In this document: positions 1 through 8,056 of the stretch, one piece after another
How positions within the stretch are numbered: the first letter of the stretch is position 1
Layout: each line of letters begins with the position of its first letter
Origin: Lentzea aerocolonigenes
Lineage (GTDB): Bacteria; Actinomycetota; Actinomycetes; Mycobacteriales; Pseudonocardiaceae
NCBI RefSeq assembly: GCF_000955955.1
Contig: NZ_JYJG01000492.1
Span: 1 to 13,820 of the forward strand
Length of the DNA stretch: 13,820 nucleotides
Direction: 5' to 3'
Program-made: the position numbers and the translations under genes
Notes under the pieces: model-generated
Told to the model about the DNA's origin: nothing
Database searches by the model: none
The model's input: the letters and a program-made list of their open reading frames with translations, nothing else

Positions 1-1
1 C

Positions 2-70
2 GGCATCTACGTACCAGTCACCCCCGGAACCTGCACCCCCGGTGGTGAACAGCAACAGGTTCCGGGGTGA
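2..70 (+). CDS. Possible C-terminal end of an unidentified protein (5' end outside window)
   Basis: Frame 2 is open from the window edge and reads GIYVPVTPGTCTPGGEQQQVPG before a TGA at 68-70. It stops 17 bases before the stop codon of the convergent membrane-protein gene, which is where a convergent neighbour would be expected to end. The tail is rich in Pro, Gly and Gln, and about 14 of its 22 codons end in G or C, which is weak support. Frame 1 also stays open until a TGA at 46-48, so the assignment is uncertain. Too little is visible to name a family. Confidence 0.3.
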   Translation, partial: GIYVPVTPGTCTPGGEQQQVPG

Positions 71-87
71 CTGCGTTCGAGCCGCGG

Positions 88-1149
88 TCAGTGCGGCAGG
101 ACGAGCCGGTTGGCGATGTCGTACAGGTCGGCCTCCGGTACCCGGCCGGCGATGATGACCGGGGCTCCCCCGACCGCGTCGAGAACCCACAACTGGTGGT
201 AGCCGTTCTCGTCGACGTAGCGCGTTTCGTGGCCCTGCACGGGTTGTCCCGGCGCGCCGGTCGGGTTGCCGCCGACAGCGCTGTTGACGTGGATCGACGG
301 CTGGACCGTGCACGTGCCCAGCGAGTAGCTCGTGTTGGTCCCTGCCCCGGCAGGGGGCCGGTCCATGCCCTGTTCGACGTCGAAGGCGCAGATCCGCATC
401 CCGTTGGGCAGGTCGCGCAGGCCGAACGCCGGGGTGACGGTCGTCGTGCCCGGGAAACGGATGTTCTCCGCGATCTTGCGGCCGGCGTCGATGAGTTGCT
501 GCACGGGCGCTGTGCTGCCGTGCGCGGCGGACACGTTCACATACATCGAACCGCCGTCGGGGTGCGCCACGTACAGCTCGTAACCGCCAGGCCCGGTGGA
601 CACCGAACTCTCGATGCCGTGCTGCCCGTTGATCGTCACGGACCTGCCAGGACCCGACTTGAACGTCGCCTGGTCCACCGGCACCATCCGGAACTGCTGG
701 ACGTCGACCTCCAGGACCTGGCCGTCGGCCGTGACGGTCAGCATGTACTCGCCGCCGTACAGGGGCGCGGCCGGGTTGGCCGCGCTGGACCCGACGTTGA
801 TCCGCTGCGCCCGGTAGGCGACCGAGCCCGGCGGGAGCCAGCCGAGGGAGTAGGGCATCTGCAGACCCGCCGGGGCCTGTTCGGCAGTGGTCGGGGTCTG
901 GCTGCCCTGGGAGCCGTTGGCGGTGGCGGCGATCTGGGGTTGCTCGGCTGGGCCAGGCCGGTTCAGCACCACGGCGGTGACGGCGCCGAGGGTCAGCACG
1001 GTCGCCCCGGCGGCGACCGCGAGCGGGCGGCTCAGCCCGGAGCGCCTGCTGTCGATGCGTTGGCGTGCCGCGGCGAGCACCGCGTCGCTGTCGGGCGCGT
1101 CGTGTTCGTGCGCCGTGAAGGTGTCCTTGATCAGGTTCTCGATGTTCAT
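88..1149 (-). CDS. Single-pass membrane protein, putative anti-sigma factor or sensor partner of the upstream sigma factor
   Basis: This 353-residue protein starts at an ATG whose A is also the last base of the sigma gene's TGA (TGATG), so the two genes are very probably translationally coupled. A GGGAG five bases upstream is a fitting ribosome-binding site. Residues 1-41 are charged and probably cytoplasmic. Residues about 42-63 (LAVAAGATVLTLGAVTAVVL) form one membrane helix. A Gln/Thr/Ala-rich linker follows, then an extracytoplasmic domain of roughly 260 residues. The outer domain has two cysteines near residues 254 and 280 that could pair. The open frame continues upstream inside the sigma gene, but the coupling and the membrane topology favour this start. 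I see no classical zinc-binding anti-sigma motif (HxxxCxxC), so the anti-sigma role rests on gene order and topology only. It could instead be a sensor or lipid/cell-wall-associated protein of unknown function. Confidence 0.8.
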   Translation of the reverse strand: MNIENLIKDTFTAHEHDAPDSDAVLAAARQRIDSRRSGLSRPLAVAAGATVLTLGAVTAVVLNRPGPAEQPQIAATANGSQGSQTPTTAEQAPAGLQMPYSLGWLPPGSVAYRAQRINVGSSAANPAAPLYGGEYMLTVTADGQVLEVDVQQFRMVPVDQATFKSGPGRSVTINGQHGIESSVSTGPGGYELYVAHPDGGSMYVNVSAAHGSTAPVQQLIDAGRKIAENIRFPGTTTVTPAFGLRDLPNGMRICAFDVEQGMDRPPAGAGTNTSYSLGTCTVQPSIHVNSAVGGNPTGAPGQPVQGHETRYVDENGYHQLWVLDAVGGAPVIIAGRVPEADLYDIANRLVLPH

Positions 1150-1649
1150 CACGTCTCCCTGGCCTCCGCCATCTGCTCGATGGCCAAGCCGTTTCGCAGT
1201 GCCGCCAATGCTTTGTGGGCGTGTGCGCGGACGGTGGCCTGGGCGCAGCCGAGCAGCCCGGCGATCTCGGGATCGGGCAGTTGCTCGTAGTACCGCAGCA
1301 CCACCACAGCGCGTTGACGCTTGGGCAGCCGCGCCAGGCGTTGCCACATGTCCTCGCGCGCGGCGTGGTCCGACGCGAAATCGTCCGCACGTGCCTCGTC
1401 GGGCAGGTCGTCCGACGCGAACACACGCGCAGACCAGCTATGTCGCCAGGACAGGTAGCCGTTGGTCACCATCCGCAGCACATACCGGTCGGGGTGATCC
1501 GCGCTGCTGATCCGCGACCAGTGCCGGTACACCTTGACCAGCACGTCCTGCACCAGATCAGCCGCCTGCTCCCGCTCGCCGGTGAGCATCGTCGCGTACC
1601 GCAGCAACCGCGGTAGTTGCGCACGGGCGAAGTCGTCGTAGTCAGCCAT
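1149..1649 (-). CDS. SigE-family (ECF-like) RNA polymerase sigma factor
   Basis: This 166-residue protein has the size and layout of the short actinobacterial SigE-family sigma factors. Region 2 lies at about residues 5-45 (FARAQLPRLLRYATMLTG, then AADLVQDVLVKVYRHW) and recognises the -10 element and core polymerase. Region 4 lies at about 105-155 (LPKRQRAVVVLRYYEQLPDPEIAGLLGCAQATVRAHAHKAL) and carries the helix-turn-helix for the -35 element. I chose the ATG (MADYDDF). A GTG one codon upstream is equally possible, and neither has a convincing Shine-Dalgarno sequence. The gene overlaps the downstream membrane-protein gene by one base, which makes a two-gene operon of the sigma/anti-sigma type. 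The 122-base gap to the divergent protease gene contains an inverted repeat that may control one or both promoters. The sigma identity is secure; its regulon and signal are unknown. Confidence 0.92.
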   Translation of the reverse strand: MADYDDFARAQLPRLLRYATMLTGEREQAADLVQDVLVKVYRHWSRISSADHPDRYVLRMVTNGYLSWRHSWSARVFASDDLPDEARADDFASDHAAREDMWQRLARLPKRQRAVVVLRYYEQLPDPEIAGLLGCAQATVRAHAHKALAALRNGLAIEQMAEARET

Positions 1650-1678
1650 CACTGTTGGAGACTCACACCGACGGTGAT

Positions 1679-1706
1679 CTGTTTACCGGCTTCGGCGAAT
1701 AAACAG
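1679..1706. promoter_or_regulatory. Inverted repeat in the divergent sigma/protease promoter region
   Basis: CTGTTTA at 1679-1685 is repeated perfectly inverted as TAAACAG at 1700-1706, with a 14-base spacer. Corresponding points of the two arms are 21 bases apart, about two helical turns, as expected for a dimeric regulator binding one DNA face. The repeat lies in a short AT-richer patch between the two divergent start codons. No promoter could be assigned convincingly, so the operator role is inferred. Confidence 0.35.
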
Positions 1707-1771
1707 GTTGATCCACTCAACGAGTCATAGAGGCAAGGGGAAACACCAGCTGACGACACAAGGGGCGATCT

Positions 1772-4700
1772 GTGCACAAACGCGGTTTCATCCATGCGGC
1801 GGTCGTCGCCGTGGTGGCGACCGGTGTGGCCGTCTCACCAGCAGCGGCGGAACAACCCACACCGGCGCCGGCCGAGGCACCCAGGACGGTCACGTTGATC
1901 ACCGGCGACAAGGTGACCGTGACCAGGAAGAACGGCTCCTGGGACGCCAAGATCCAGCCGGCCGCCCGGCTCGGGCCGGTGCGGTTCGTCAAGTCCGTCA
2001 GCGCCAAGGGCGTCACGGTGATCCCGTCGGTCGCCGAGCCGCTGATCCGGGCGGGCGAACTGGATCGCAAGCTGTTCGACGTGACCGGCCTGATCGACCT
2101 GGGCTACGACGACGCCCACACGTCCGAGATCCCGCTGCTGGTCGAGTCCAGAGGCGCCCGGACGCTCGGCAAGATCACCCGTGAGGTGCCGGCGGTCGGG
2201 CTCTCCGCGGTGGCCACGCCGAAGAACAAGGCCGCGGAACTGTTCGGCAAGGCCGGCGCGGGCAAGATCTGGCTCAACGGCAAGGTGCAGCCGTCACTGG
2301 ACGTGAGCGTGCCGCAGGTCGGCGCGCCGGTCGCCTGGCAGGCCGGGTACACCGGCGCGGGCGCGACCGTCGCGGTCCTCGACACCGGCTACGACCCGAA
2401 ACACCCCGACCTGGCCGGGATCGTGAAGGGCGAGAAGGACTTCACCGGCGAAGGCATCGTCGACAACGTGGGCCACGGCACCCACGTGGCCTCGACCGTC
2501 GCCGGTCGTGGCGCCAAGTACACCGGCGTCGCCAAGGGCGCGGACCTGCTGATCGGCAAGGTCTGCCAGACCGGCGGCTGCCCGTTCGACGCGATCCTCG
2601 CCGGCATGCAGTGGGCCGCGGACAGCGGCGCCAAGGTCGTGAACATGAGTCTGGGCGGCGGGTCCGGCGACGGCGTCAGCGACCCGCTGGAGATCGCGGT
2701 CAACCGGCTCTCAGCCGAGAAGGGCACGTTGTTCGTGGTCGCGGCCGGCAACTACGGCCAGCGAACGCCGGTCTCGAGCCCCGCGTCCGCGGACGCCGCG
2801 CTGGCCGTGGCCAGCGTGAGCAAGCAGGACAAGTACAGCCTGTTCTCGCAGCCCGGACCGCGGTTCAAGGACCACGCCGTCAAACCGGACATCGCCGCGC
2901 CCGGTGAGGACATCGTGGCCGCGCGAGCCACGGGAACGCTCGCCGACCGTGCCGTCGACGAGCACTACGCGCGGCTGAGCGGCACGTCCATGGCGACGCC
3001 GCACGTGGCCGGTGCCGCGGCGATCCTGGCCGCACAGCACCCCGACTGGACCGGGCAGCAGATCAAGGCCGCGCTGATGGGCAGCGCGACCCCGATCGAC
3101 GCCACGATCTACCAGCAGGGCGCCGGCCGTCTCGACGTGGGCAGGGCGTCCAAGCAGACGATCATCCCCAGCACGGGCAGCCTGAGCCTCGGTTTCGTGC
3201 GGTGGCCGCACAACCAGCCCGCGCTGACCAAGCAGATCACGTATCGCAACACCGGCAGCGCACCGGTTTCGCTGCGCCTGAGCATGGACGTCCCGGCGTT
3301 CCGCATGAGCGCCGATGAGGTCACGGTGCCCGCCAACGGTGAAGCCGCGGTGACTGTCACCTTCGACCACTCCGCCGCGCAGATCGGTGTCCACGGCGGC
3401 AGGCTCACTGCCAAGAGCGGCGACGGCACGGTGATCCAGACACCGGTCGGCGCGTACAAGGAACCGGAAAGCTACGACCTGACGGCGAAGCTGATCGACC
3501 AGAACGGCGCCGCGCCGGCCGAGGGCCTGCTGGCGGGCGCGATCTGGGTTCCGCTGGGCACCGGCCAGGACGACTTCGACCTGATCGGGAACAACAGCAC
3601 CGTGCGGCTGCCCGCGGGCCGGTACGCCGTGTTCGGCACGGTCCAGACCGCGGTTCCCGGTCAGCCCCTGCCGACCAGCACCAGGGTGGCCGACCCGGAA
3701 ATCGATCTGCACAAGGACACCGTGGTCACGCTCGACGCCAGGAACAGCAAGAAGGTCAGCGTGCAGGCCGACGAGAAGGACGCCCGCCCGATCTCCTGGA
3801 CGAACGGGATGGTCATCGACACCGGTGCGCGTGGCGTCGGCTACTACAGCATGTCGGACAACAACGACTACGCCGCGCCCACCACCAAGCACACCAAGGA
3901 GTTCCGGTACTTCGACCGGATGAAGCTCGAACGGCCGCAGGTCCGGCTGACGGTCGGCAAGCCCGAGTCGTTCGAGGTCCCCGTGGAGTGGGTACCGGGC
4001 TCGCCGCAGCCGGCCGGCTCTCGCGCACTGTCCGCTGTGGACGTCGGGCATGCCACGCCCGGCGAGATCGCCGCGGCCGATCTCAAGGGCAAGCTGGCGG
4101 TGTTCACCCTGGGCGACGGTGAGGGCCTCGAGTTCAGCCCACGGGTGCGGGCACTCGCCGAGGCGGGCGCGAACTCCGTGCTGTTCCACTTCTCCGGCAG
4201 CCCCGTGCGGTTGACGGAGACGCCGCCACTGCCGTTGACGGCCACGTTCAGTCCTGAGGGCGCTCGGCTGGCGAAGTTGCCGAACGCGTCGGTGACGCTG
4301 ACCGGCTTGCCGGTGAGCCCGTACCGGTACGAGCTGGTGTTCCCCAGTTACGGGGACGTTCCAGCGAACGTGACCTACCGGCCGCGCAACAGCGACCTGG
4401 CCACGGTGAGGACGACCTACCGGGCGCCGGTGGACGGTGTGGGCTACGCGTCGATGTTCGCCACCGACGGGAAGTACGACCTGGAGGGCTCGCTGGAGTC
4501 GACGCCGACTCCGCTTCCCAGGGAGCGGACCGAGTACTACTCCCCTGCCACTTGGGCGAACTCCGTGAGCGTGCTGGCGGGCGGTGCCGCGCAGCAGTAC
4601 GAGGCCGCCAAGCGGACCTTCAAGCCCGGTGAGAAGTCCACTGTGGACTGGGGCAAGGCCGTGATCGGGCCGGGTGTCACCGGGTCGGTGGGCTTCTTCT

Positions 4701-5326
4701 CGGCCGAGCCGCACCTGACGTACCGCGCCGGCGAGAAGATCAACGCCCATCTGCCGCTGTTCTCCGACTCGGCCGGCCACTCCGGGTTCCCCGATTCCGG
4801 TGACACCGGCGACACCGTGCTCTACCTGGACGGCAAGGAGATCGCCCGCAGCGGCCAACCCGGCAGCGGCCAGTTCACGGTGCCGGCGGGCGCGGCGAAC
4901 TACCGGCTCACCGCCGACGCGAGCCGGAGCAACCCGGGATGGCCACTGTCCACAAAGGTCAGCGTGGAATGGGGCTTCCGGTCAGGGCACACCACCGCCG
5001 CCACCCCACTGCCGTTGCTGTCGATCGGTTTCGACCCCGAACTCGACCTGACGAATCACGCGCCCCGCAACGCGCTGTTCCCGGTACCGCTGCGCGTCGA
5101 CCGGCAGCCGGGCGCACCGGGCGGCAAGGCCGTGCCGAACCAGGTCGAGGTGTCCTGCGACGACGGGCAGACCTGGCAGCGGGTGCCGGTGCTGCGCGCG
5201 AACGGCGGCTGGTTGGCGGTCATCCGGAACCCGGCGTCCGGGTTCGTGTCGCTGCGCGCGAACGCCGCGGACCAGGACGGCAACACGGTGACCCAGACGG
5301 TCATCAGGGCCTACCGGGTGAACTGA
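1772..5326 (+). CDS. Secreted subtilisin-like serine protease (S8 family), large multidomain form
   Basis: This 1184-residue protein starts at GTG, six bases after AAGGGG. A Sec signal peptide (MHKRGFIHAAVVAVVATG...) probably ends after AAA at residue 26. An I9-like propeptide region (VTLITGDKVTV ... KLFDVTGLIDLGYDD) fills about 38-180. The S8 catalytic domain spans about 185-460, with Asp204 (AVLDTGYD), His235 (GHGTHVAST), oxyanion Asn327 (VVAAGNYG) and Ser406 (SGTSMATPHVAGAAA). All key residues are present, so it should be active. About 720 residues follow: a beta-rich, Fn3-like stretch near 465-560, a protease-associated-domain-like stretch near 765-830 (ADLKGKLAVFTLGDG ... AGANSVLF), and a beta-rich end without a clear family. 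The size matches the actinobacterial S8 proteins of about 1100-1250 residues. It diverges from the sigma gene and ends at a hairpin. The native substrate cannot be told. Confidence 0.95.
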   Translation: MHKRGFIHAAVVAVVATGVAVSPAAAEQPTPAPAEAPRTVTLITGDKVTVTRKNGSWDAKIQPAARLGPVRFVKSVSAKGVTVIPSVAEPLIRAGELDRKLFDVTGLIDLGYDDAHTSEIPLLVESRGARTLGKITREVPAVGLSAVATPKNKAAELFGKAGAGKIWLNGKVQPSLDVSVPQVGAPVAWQAGYTGAGATVAVLDTGYDPKHPDLAGIVKGEKDFTGEGIVDNVGHGTHVASTVAGRGAKYTGVAKGADLLIGKVCQTGGCPFDAILAGMQWAADSGAKVVNMSLGGGSGDGVSDPLEIAVNRLSAEKGTLFVVAAGNYGQRTPVSSPASADAALAVASVSKQDKYSLFSQPGPRFKDHAVKPDIAAPGEDIVAARATGTLADRAVDEHYARLSGTSMATPHVAGAAAILAAQHPDWTGQQIKAALMGSATPIDATIYQQGAGRLDVGRASKQTIIPSTGSLSLGFVRWPHNQPALTKQITYRNTGSAPVSLRLSMDVPAFRMSADEVTVPANGEAAVTVTFDHSAAQIGVHGGRLTAKSGDGTVIQTPVGAYKEPESYDLTAKLIDQNGAAPAEGLLAGAIWVPLGTGQDDFDLIGNNSTVRLPAGRYAVFGTVQTAVPGQPLPTSTRVADPEIDLHKDTVVTLDARNSKKVSVQADEKDARPISWTNGMVIDTGARGVGYYSMSDNNDYAAPTTKHTKEFRYFDRMKLERPQVRLTVGKPESFEVPVEWVPGSPQPAGSRALSAVDVGHATPGEIAAADLKGKLAVFTLGDGEGLEFSPRVRALAEAGANSVLFHFSGSPVRLTETPPLPLTATFSPEGARLAKLPNASVTLTGLPVSPYRYELVFPSYGDVPANVTYRPRNSDLATVRTTYRAPVDGVGYASMFATDGKYDLEGSLESTPTPLPRERTEYYSPATWANSVSVLAGGAAQQYEAAKRTFKPGEKSTVDWGKAVIGPGVTGSVGFFSAEPHLTYRAGEKINAHLPLFSDSAGHSGFPDSGDTGDTVLYLDGKEIARSGQPGSGQFTVPAGAANYRLTADASRSNPGWPLSTKVSVEWGFRSGHTTAATPLPLLSIGFDPELDLTNHAPRNALFPVPLRVDRQPGAPGGKAVPNQVEVSCDDGQTWQRVPVLRANGGWLAVIRNPASGFVSLRANAADQDGNTVTQTVIRAYRVN

Positions 5327-5333
5327 CCCGCTC

Positions 5334-5373
5334 GTACTCGTTGATCAGCCCGCGAAGGCTGATCAACGAGTAC
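5334..5373. terminator. Perfect 17-bp hairpin between convergent genes, probable bidirectional terminator
   Basis: GTACTCGTTGATCAGCC (5334-5350) pairs perfectly with GGCTGATCAACGAGTAC (5357-5373) around a six-base loop. It begins eight bases after the protease stop. It also contains the stop codon and last codons of the convergent ABC transporter gene. No long T tract follows on either strand, which is common for actinobacterial terminators. A symmetrical stem between converging genes could stop transcription from both sides. Confidence 0.75.
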
Positions 5374-7180
5374 TGACCGTCTCGTCGAGGAAGCCGCCGG
5401 ACTGGTGGCGCCACAGCTTCGCGTACGTCCCCTCGGCGTCGAGCAGTTCCGCATGGGTGCCCTGTTCGACGATCCGGCCCCGGTCGAGCACGATCAGCCG
5501 ATCCATCCGCACGACCGTGCTCAGCCGGTGTGCGACGACGATCGCGGTGCGGCCCTCCATGAGCCGCCACAGCGCCTCTTGGACCAGCACCTCGCTCTCC
5601 GAGTCCAGCGCGCTGGTCGCCTCGTCCAGCAGCAGGATCGGCGCGTCCCGCAGGATGGCGCGGGCCAGCGCGACCCGCTGCCGCTGTCCGCCGGACAGTT
5701 TGATGCCGCGTTCGCCGACCATCGTGTCGAACCCGTCGGGCAACGCGTCCACGAACTCCGTCACGTGCGCGGCATGCGCGGCGCGGAGGATCTCGGCGTC
5801 GGTCGCGCCCGGCCGTGCGAACGCGATGTTCTCGCGCAGCGTCCGGTGGAACATGGCCGGGTCCTGGGGCACGTACGCGATCAGGCCGCGCAGGTCGGCC
5901 TGACTCAGGCGGGCGATGTCCTGTCCGCCGATGAGGACGCGGCCCCGGTCGACGTCCATCAGCCGCAGGAGCAGCCGGGTGAGCGTGGTCTTGCCGCCGC
6001 CGGAGCGACCGACGAGCCCTATCCGCGTGCCCGCGGGGATGTCGAGGTCGAGCCCGTCGAACAGCGGCTCGTCACCGCCGTGTGTGAACACGACGTTCTC
6101 GAACTGGACTCGGGAGTCCTTCACCAGCAACGGTTCCGGGTGCAACGGGTCGAGCACCGTCGGCGGGTCGAGCAGCAGTTCGGTGAACTGGGCTGCCTCG
6201 GTGAGCGCACTCTCCACCTGCCGGTAGATCTGGTTGAACTCGAACATGATCCGCGTCGCGTTCCCGAAGTAGGCGAACGTGACAACGATCGCCTCCACGC
6301 CGATCCCACCGCTGACCCCGATCGCGACCACGAGGCCGAGCACGTTGGTGAGCACCGACAGCGGCGCGATCACGGTGTCGATGCGCAGGTTGTTGTAGTC
6401 CCACGACCGCAGTGCCAGCGTTCGCTGCTTGGCAGCGCGGGTCCGGTGCTCCGCGCCCTCGCGCCGCTCGGCGGCGAACGCCCGCACGGTATCCATGTTC
6501 GTGAGCGTGTCCGAGACGTGGCCGGACACCTGGGCGATGGCGGCCTCGCGCTGGTCGACCAGCCGCTGACGGTGGCGGATGAGCGGCGCGACCACACATC
6601 CCGTGACCAGGATCAGGCCGACCAGCACCGCGACGAGGACCGGGTGGTAGCTCCACAGCACGACGCAGGCGAAACCCAGCGGGATGAGGTTGGCGAAGAT
6701 CTTGAACGCCAGCGTGTCCACGAAGTCCTCGAAGCGGAACGCGAAGCTCAGCACCCGCTTGGTGAGCGATCCGGCGAAGTTGTCGTGGAAGAACGCCGCG
6801 TCCTTCCTCAACAGCTCGTCCATGGCGAGGGCGGACAGGTTCTCGATCCCGCGGCCGTCAACGCGGTTGAGGCAGTGCATGCCGATGCGCCACAGCAACT
6901 CCGAGAGGAGCATCAAACCGCCGAAGGCCAGCACGTACGGCAGGACGGCACCGAGGCTCGTGTCGCCACCACCCGCAAGCTTTCCCACGAGGCCGCCCAC
7001 CGCCAACGGCGCGAGATAGAGCTGACACGTGACCCCCAGCGCGGGCGACACGAGAGCACCCGCGGAGAGGAATCCGTGGCGCCGCAACTCCTTTCCGTAC
7101 AGGCGCAGAGCGAGCGGCACCGCGTTCTCGCGGACAGGCCTTTCCGTTTCTGGCACGACCCTCCGACCCCCTCCGAACAC
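5363..7180 (-). CDS. ABC transporter half-transporter, exporter type (fused membrane and ATPase domains)
   Basis: This 605-residue protein has the exporter layout. A membrane domain covers about residues 25-320, with hydrophobic segments near 40-65, 80-98, 160-200 and 275-305. The ATPase domain covers about 355-590 and has every hallmark: Walker A GRSGGGKT (391-398), Q-loop Gln439 (YVPQDP), signature LSGGQRQR (495-502), Walker B ILLLDE (515-520) and H-loop His551 (VVAHRLS). It should work as a homodimer or with an unlinked partner, since no second half is adjacent. The substrate (drug, lipid, peptide or siderophore) cannot be told. The GTG start at 7180 has GGGGAAG upstream; a GTG at 7156, preceded by GGAGG only three bases away, is an alternative. 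Its last codons lie inside the terminator stem shared with the protease gene. It follows the regulator gene on the same strand after 150 bases. Confidence 0.93.
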   Translation of the reverse strand: MFGGGRRVVPETERPVRENAVPLALRLYGKELRRHGFLSAGALVSPALGVTCQLYLAPLAVGGLVGKLAGGGDTSLGAVLPYVLAFGGLMLLSELLWRIGMHCLNRVDGRGIENLSALAMDELLRKDAAFFHDNFAGSLTKRVLSFAFRFEDFVDTLAFKIFANLIPLGFACVVLWSYHPVLVAVLVGLILVTGCVVAPLIRHRQRLVDQREAAIAQVSGHVSDTLTNMDTVRAFAAERREGAEHRTRAAKQRTLALRSWDYNNLRIDTVIAPLSVLTNVLGLVVAIGVSGGIGVEAIVVTFAYFGNATRIMFEFNQIYRQVESALTEAAQFTELLLDPPTVLDPLHPEPLLVKDSRVQFENVVFTHGGDEPLFDGLDLDIPAGTRIGLVGRSGGGKTTLTRLLLRLMDVDRGRVLIGGQDIARLSQADLRGLIAYVPQDPAMFHRTLRENIAFARPGATDAEILRAAHAAHVTEFVDALPDGFDTMVGERGIKLSGGQRQRVALARAILRDAPILLLDEATSALDSESEVLVQEALWRLMEGRTAIVVAHRLSTVVRMDRLIVLDRGRIVEQGTHAELLDAEGTYAKLWRHQSGGFLDETVSTR

Positions 7181-7277
7181 CTCAGCTTCCCCATGCTGCC
7201 GCAGAGGGTCTGGTTGCAGCGACCGAATATCACCGCACAGACGCGGCCGGCGGCACTCCCACCGAACGCCGAGGATT

Positions 7278-7290
7278 GTCCTAAAAGGAC
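7278..7290 (-). promoter_or_regulatory. Short palindrome upstream of the ABC transporter gene
   Basis: On the minus strand the sequence reads GTCCTTTTAGGAC: 5-base arms around TTT. It sits about 98 bases before the transporter's GTG and about 41 bases after the end of the regulator gene. It could be an operator for the transporter or a weak hairpin after the regulator. No T tract follows, which favours a binding site. The 150-base gap (7181-7330) otherwise shows no gene and no promoter I can assign. Confidence 0.25.
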
Positions 7291-7330
7291 CTTCAAGCCA
7301 CGAGCTGAGTTCCGGGCGAAGCCGAGCTGT

Positions 7331-8056
7331 TCACACCGGCAGCTCGCCGTACTCCGCGTACTCCCGTGCCCCTCGCGCGCGGAACACCGACCGCGCATGC
7401 GTGAACGCCGCCTCCGCCGCCTCCGCGTCACCCCGGCTCCGGTGCAGCAGCGCGAGGTCGTACTCGGTGCGCGCCCGCCACAGCGGTGTCTCCATGGCGT
7501 CCCAGATCGACATCGCCGCGTCGAGGTAGTCCTGCGCGAGGTCCAGCCGTCCCTCTGCCAGGTGCAGCTGTCCGAGGACGCGCAGGGTGACGGCCTGGCC
7601 CCAGCGGTCGTCCTTGGCGCGGACGGTGGCGAGCACCGCTTCGAGCCGGGGCAGCGCCTCCGCGCTGTGGCCCGACCGCATCTGCGCCTTGGCGTGGGCC
7701 CGCACGGCGTAGGAGTGCATGAGGTCGTCGCCGAGTTCGCCGAAGATCGTGGCGGCGTCGGCGCACAGCGTCATGGACGTCTCGTAGTCCTCGCGCGCCC
7801 GGTGGTAGAGACCCATGCTGCGCAACGACAGTGCGACCCCTCGTCTGCTGCCGGCCCGCCGGTACGCGGCCAGTGACTGCTCCAGGTCCGCCCTCGCCTC
7901 GTCGTACTCGCCCATTTCCAGGCGGACCGAGCCCCTGATCCGCAGCACGTGCCCGATGCCCACCTGGTCGTCGAGCGCCTGGGACAGGGTGGCCGCCTGG
8001 CTCAGGAAGTGCACCGCCTCGGTCAGGTGTCCGGGTTCACGGCACGCGAGACCCAT
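7331..8056 (-). CDS. TPR-domain C-terminal part of the AfsR-like regulator, displaced by a frameshift
   Basis: This 241-residue open frame is built of tetratricopeptide-like helix pairs (for example EYDEARADLEQSLAAYRRAG, GRLDLAQDYLDAAMSIWD and GDAEAAEAAFTHARSVFRARG). It is the natural continuation of the regulator gene upstream. If one copy of the 16-bp repeat at 8138-8169 is removed, the upstream protein reads without a break through RYSQDRFAEARQLFGEAL into this segment, giving one protein of about 1003 residues. The ATG at 8056 has no good ribosome-binding site (GCCGGG at best), so independent translation is doubtful. In AfsR-type regulators the TPR end is thought to sense partners or signals and restrain the NB-ARC switch. 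Either this is the stranded half of a broken gene, or the break is an assembly error. Confidence 0.7.
   Translation of the reverse strand: MGLACREPGHLTEAVHFLSQAATLSQALDDQVGIGHVLRIRGSVRLEMGEYDEARADLEQSLAAYRRAGSRRGVALSLRSMGLYHRAREDYETSMTLCADAATIFGELGDDLMHSYAVRAHAKAQMRSGHSAEALPRLEAVLATVRAKDDRWGQAVTLRVLGQLHLAEGRLDLAQDYLDAAMSIWDAMETPLWRARTEYDLALLHRSRGDAEAAEAAFTHARSVFRARGAREYAEYGELPV

Noticed and set aside
67..1290. A 407-codon plus-strand frame at the left end
   Set aside because: It is antisense to the membrane-protein gene and the sigma region 4 coding sequence, and its composition is that of a shadow frame.
2711..4858. A long minus-strand open frame opposite the protease gene
   Set aside because: Its product is rich in Arg, Gly, His and Val with no motif, and it mirrors a clearly real S8 protease. 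Such antisense frames are expected in very GC-rich DNA.
5405..7876. A long plus-strand open frame opposite the ABC transporter and TPR segment
   Set aside because: It runs across two unrelated minus-strand genes and the gap between them, has low-complexity Arg/Gln/His-rich content, and lacks domains.
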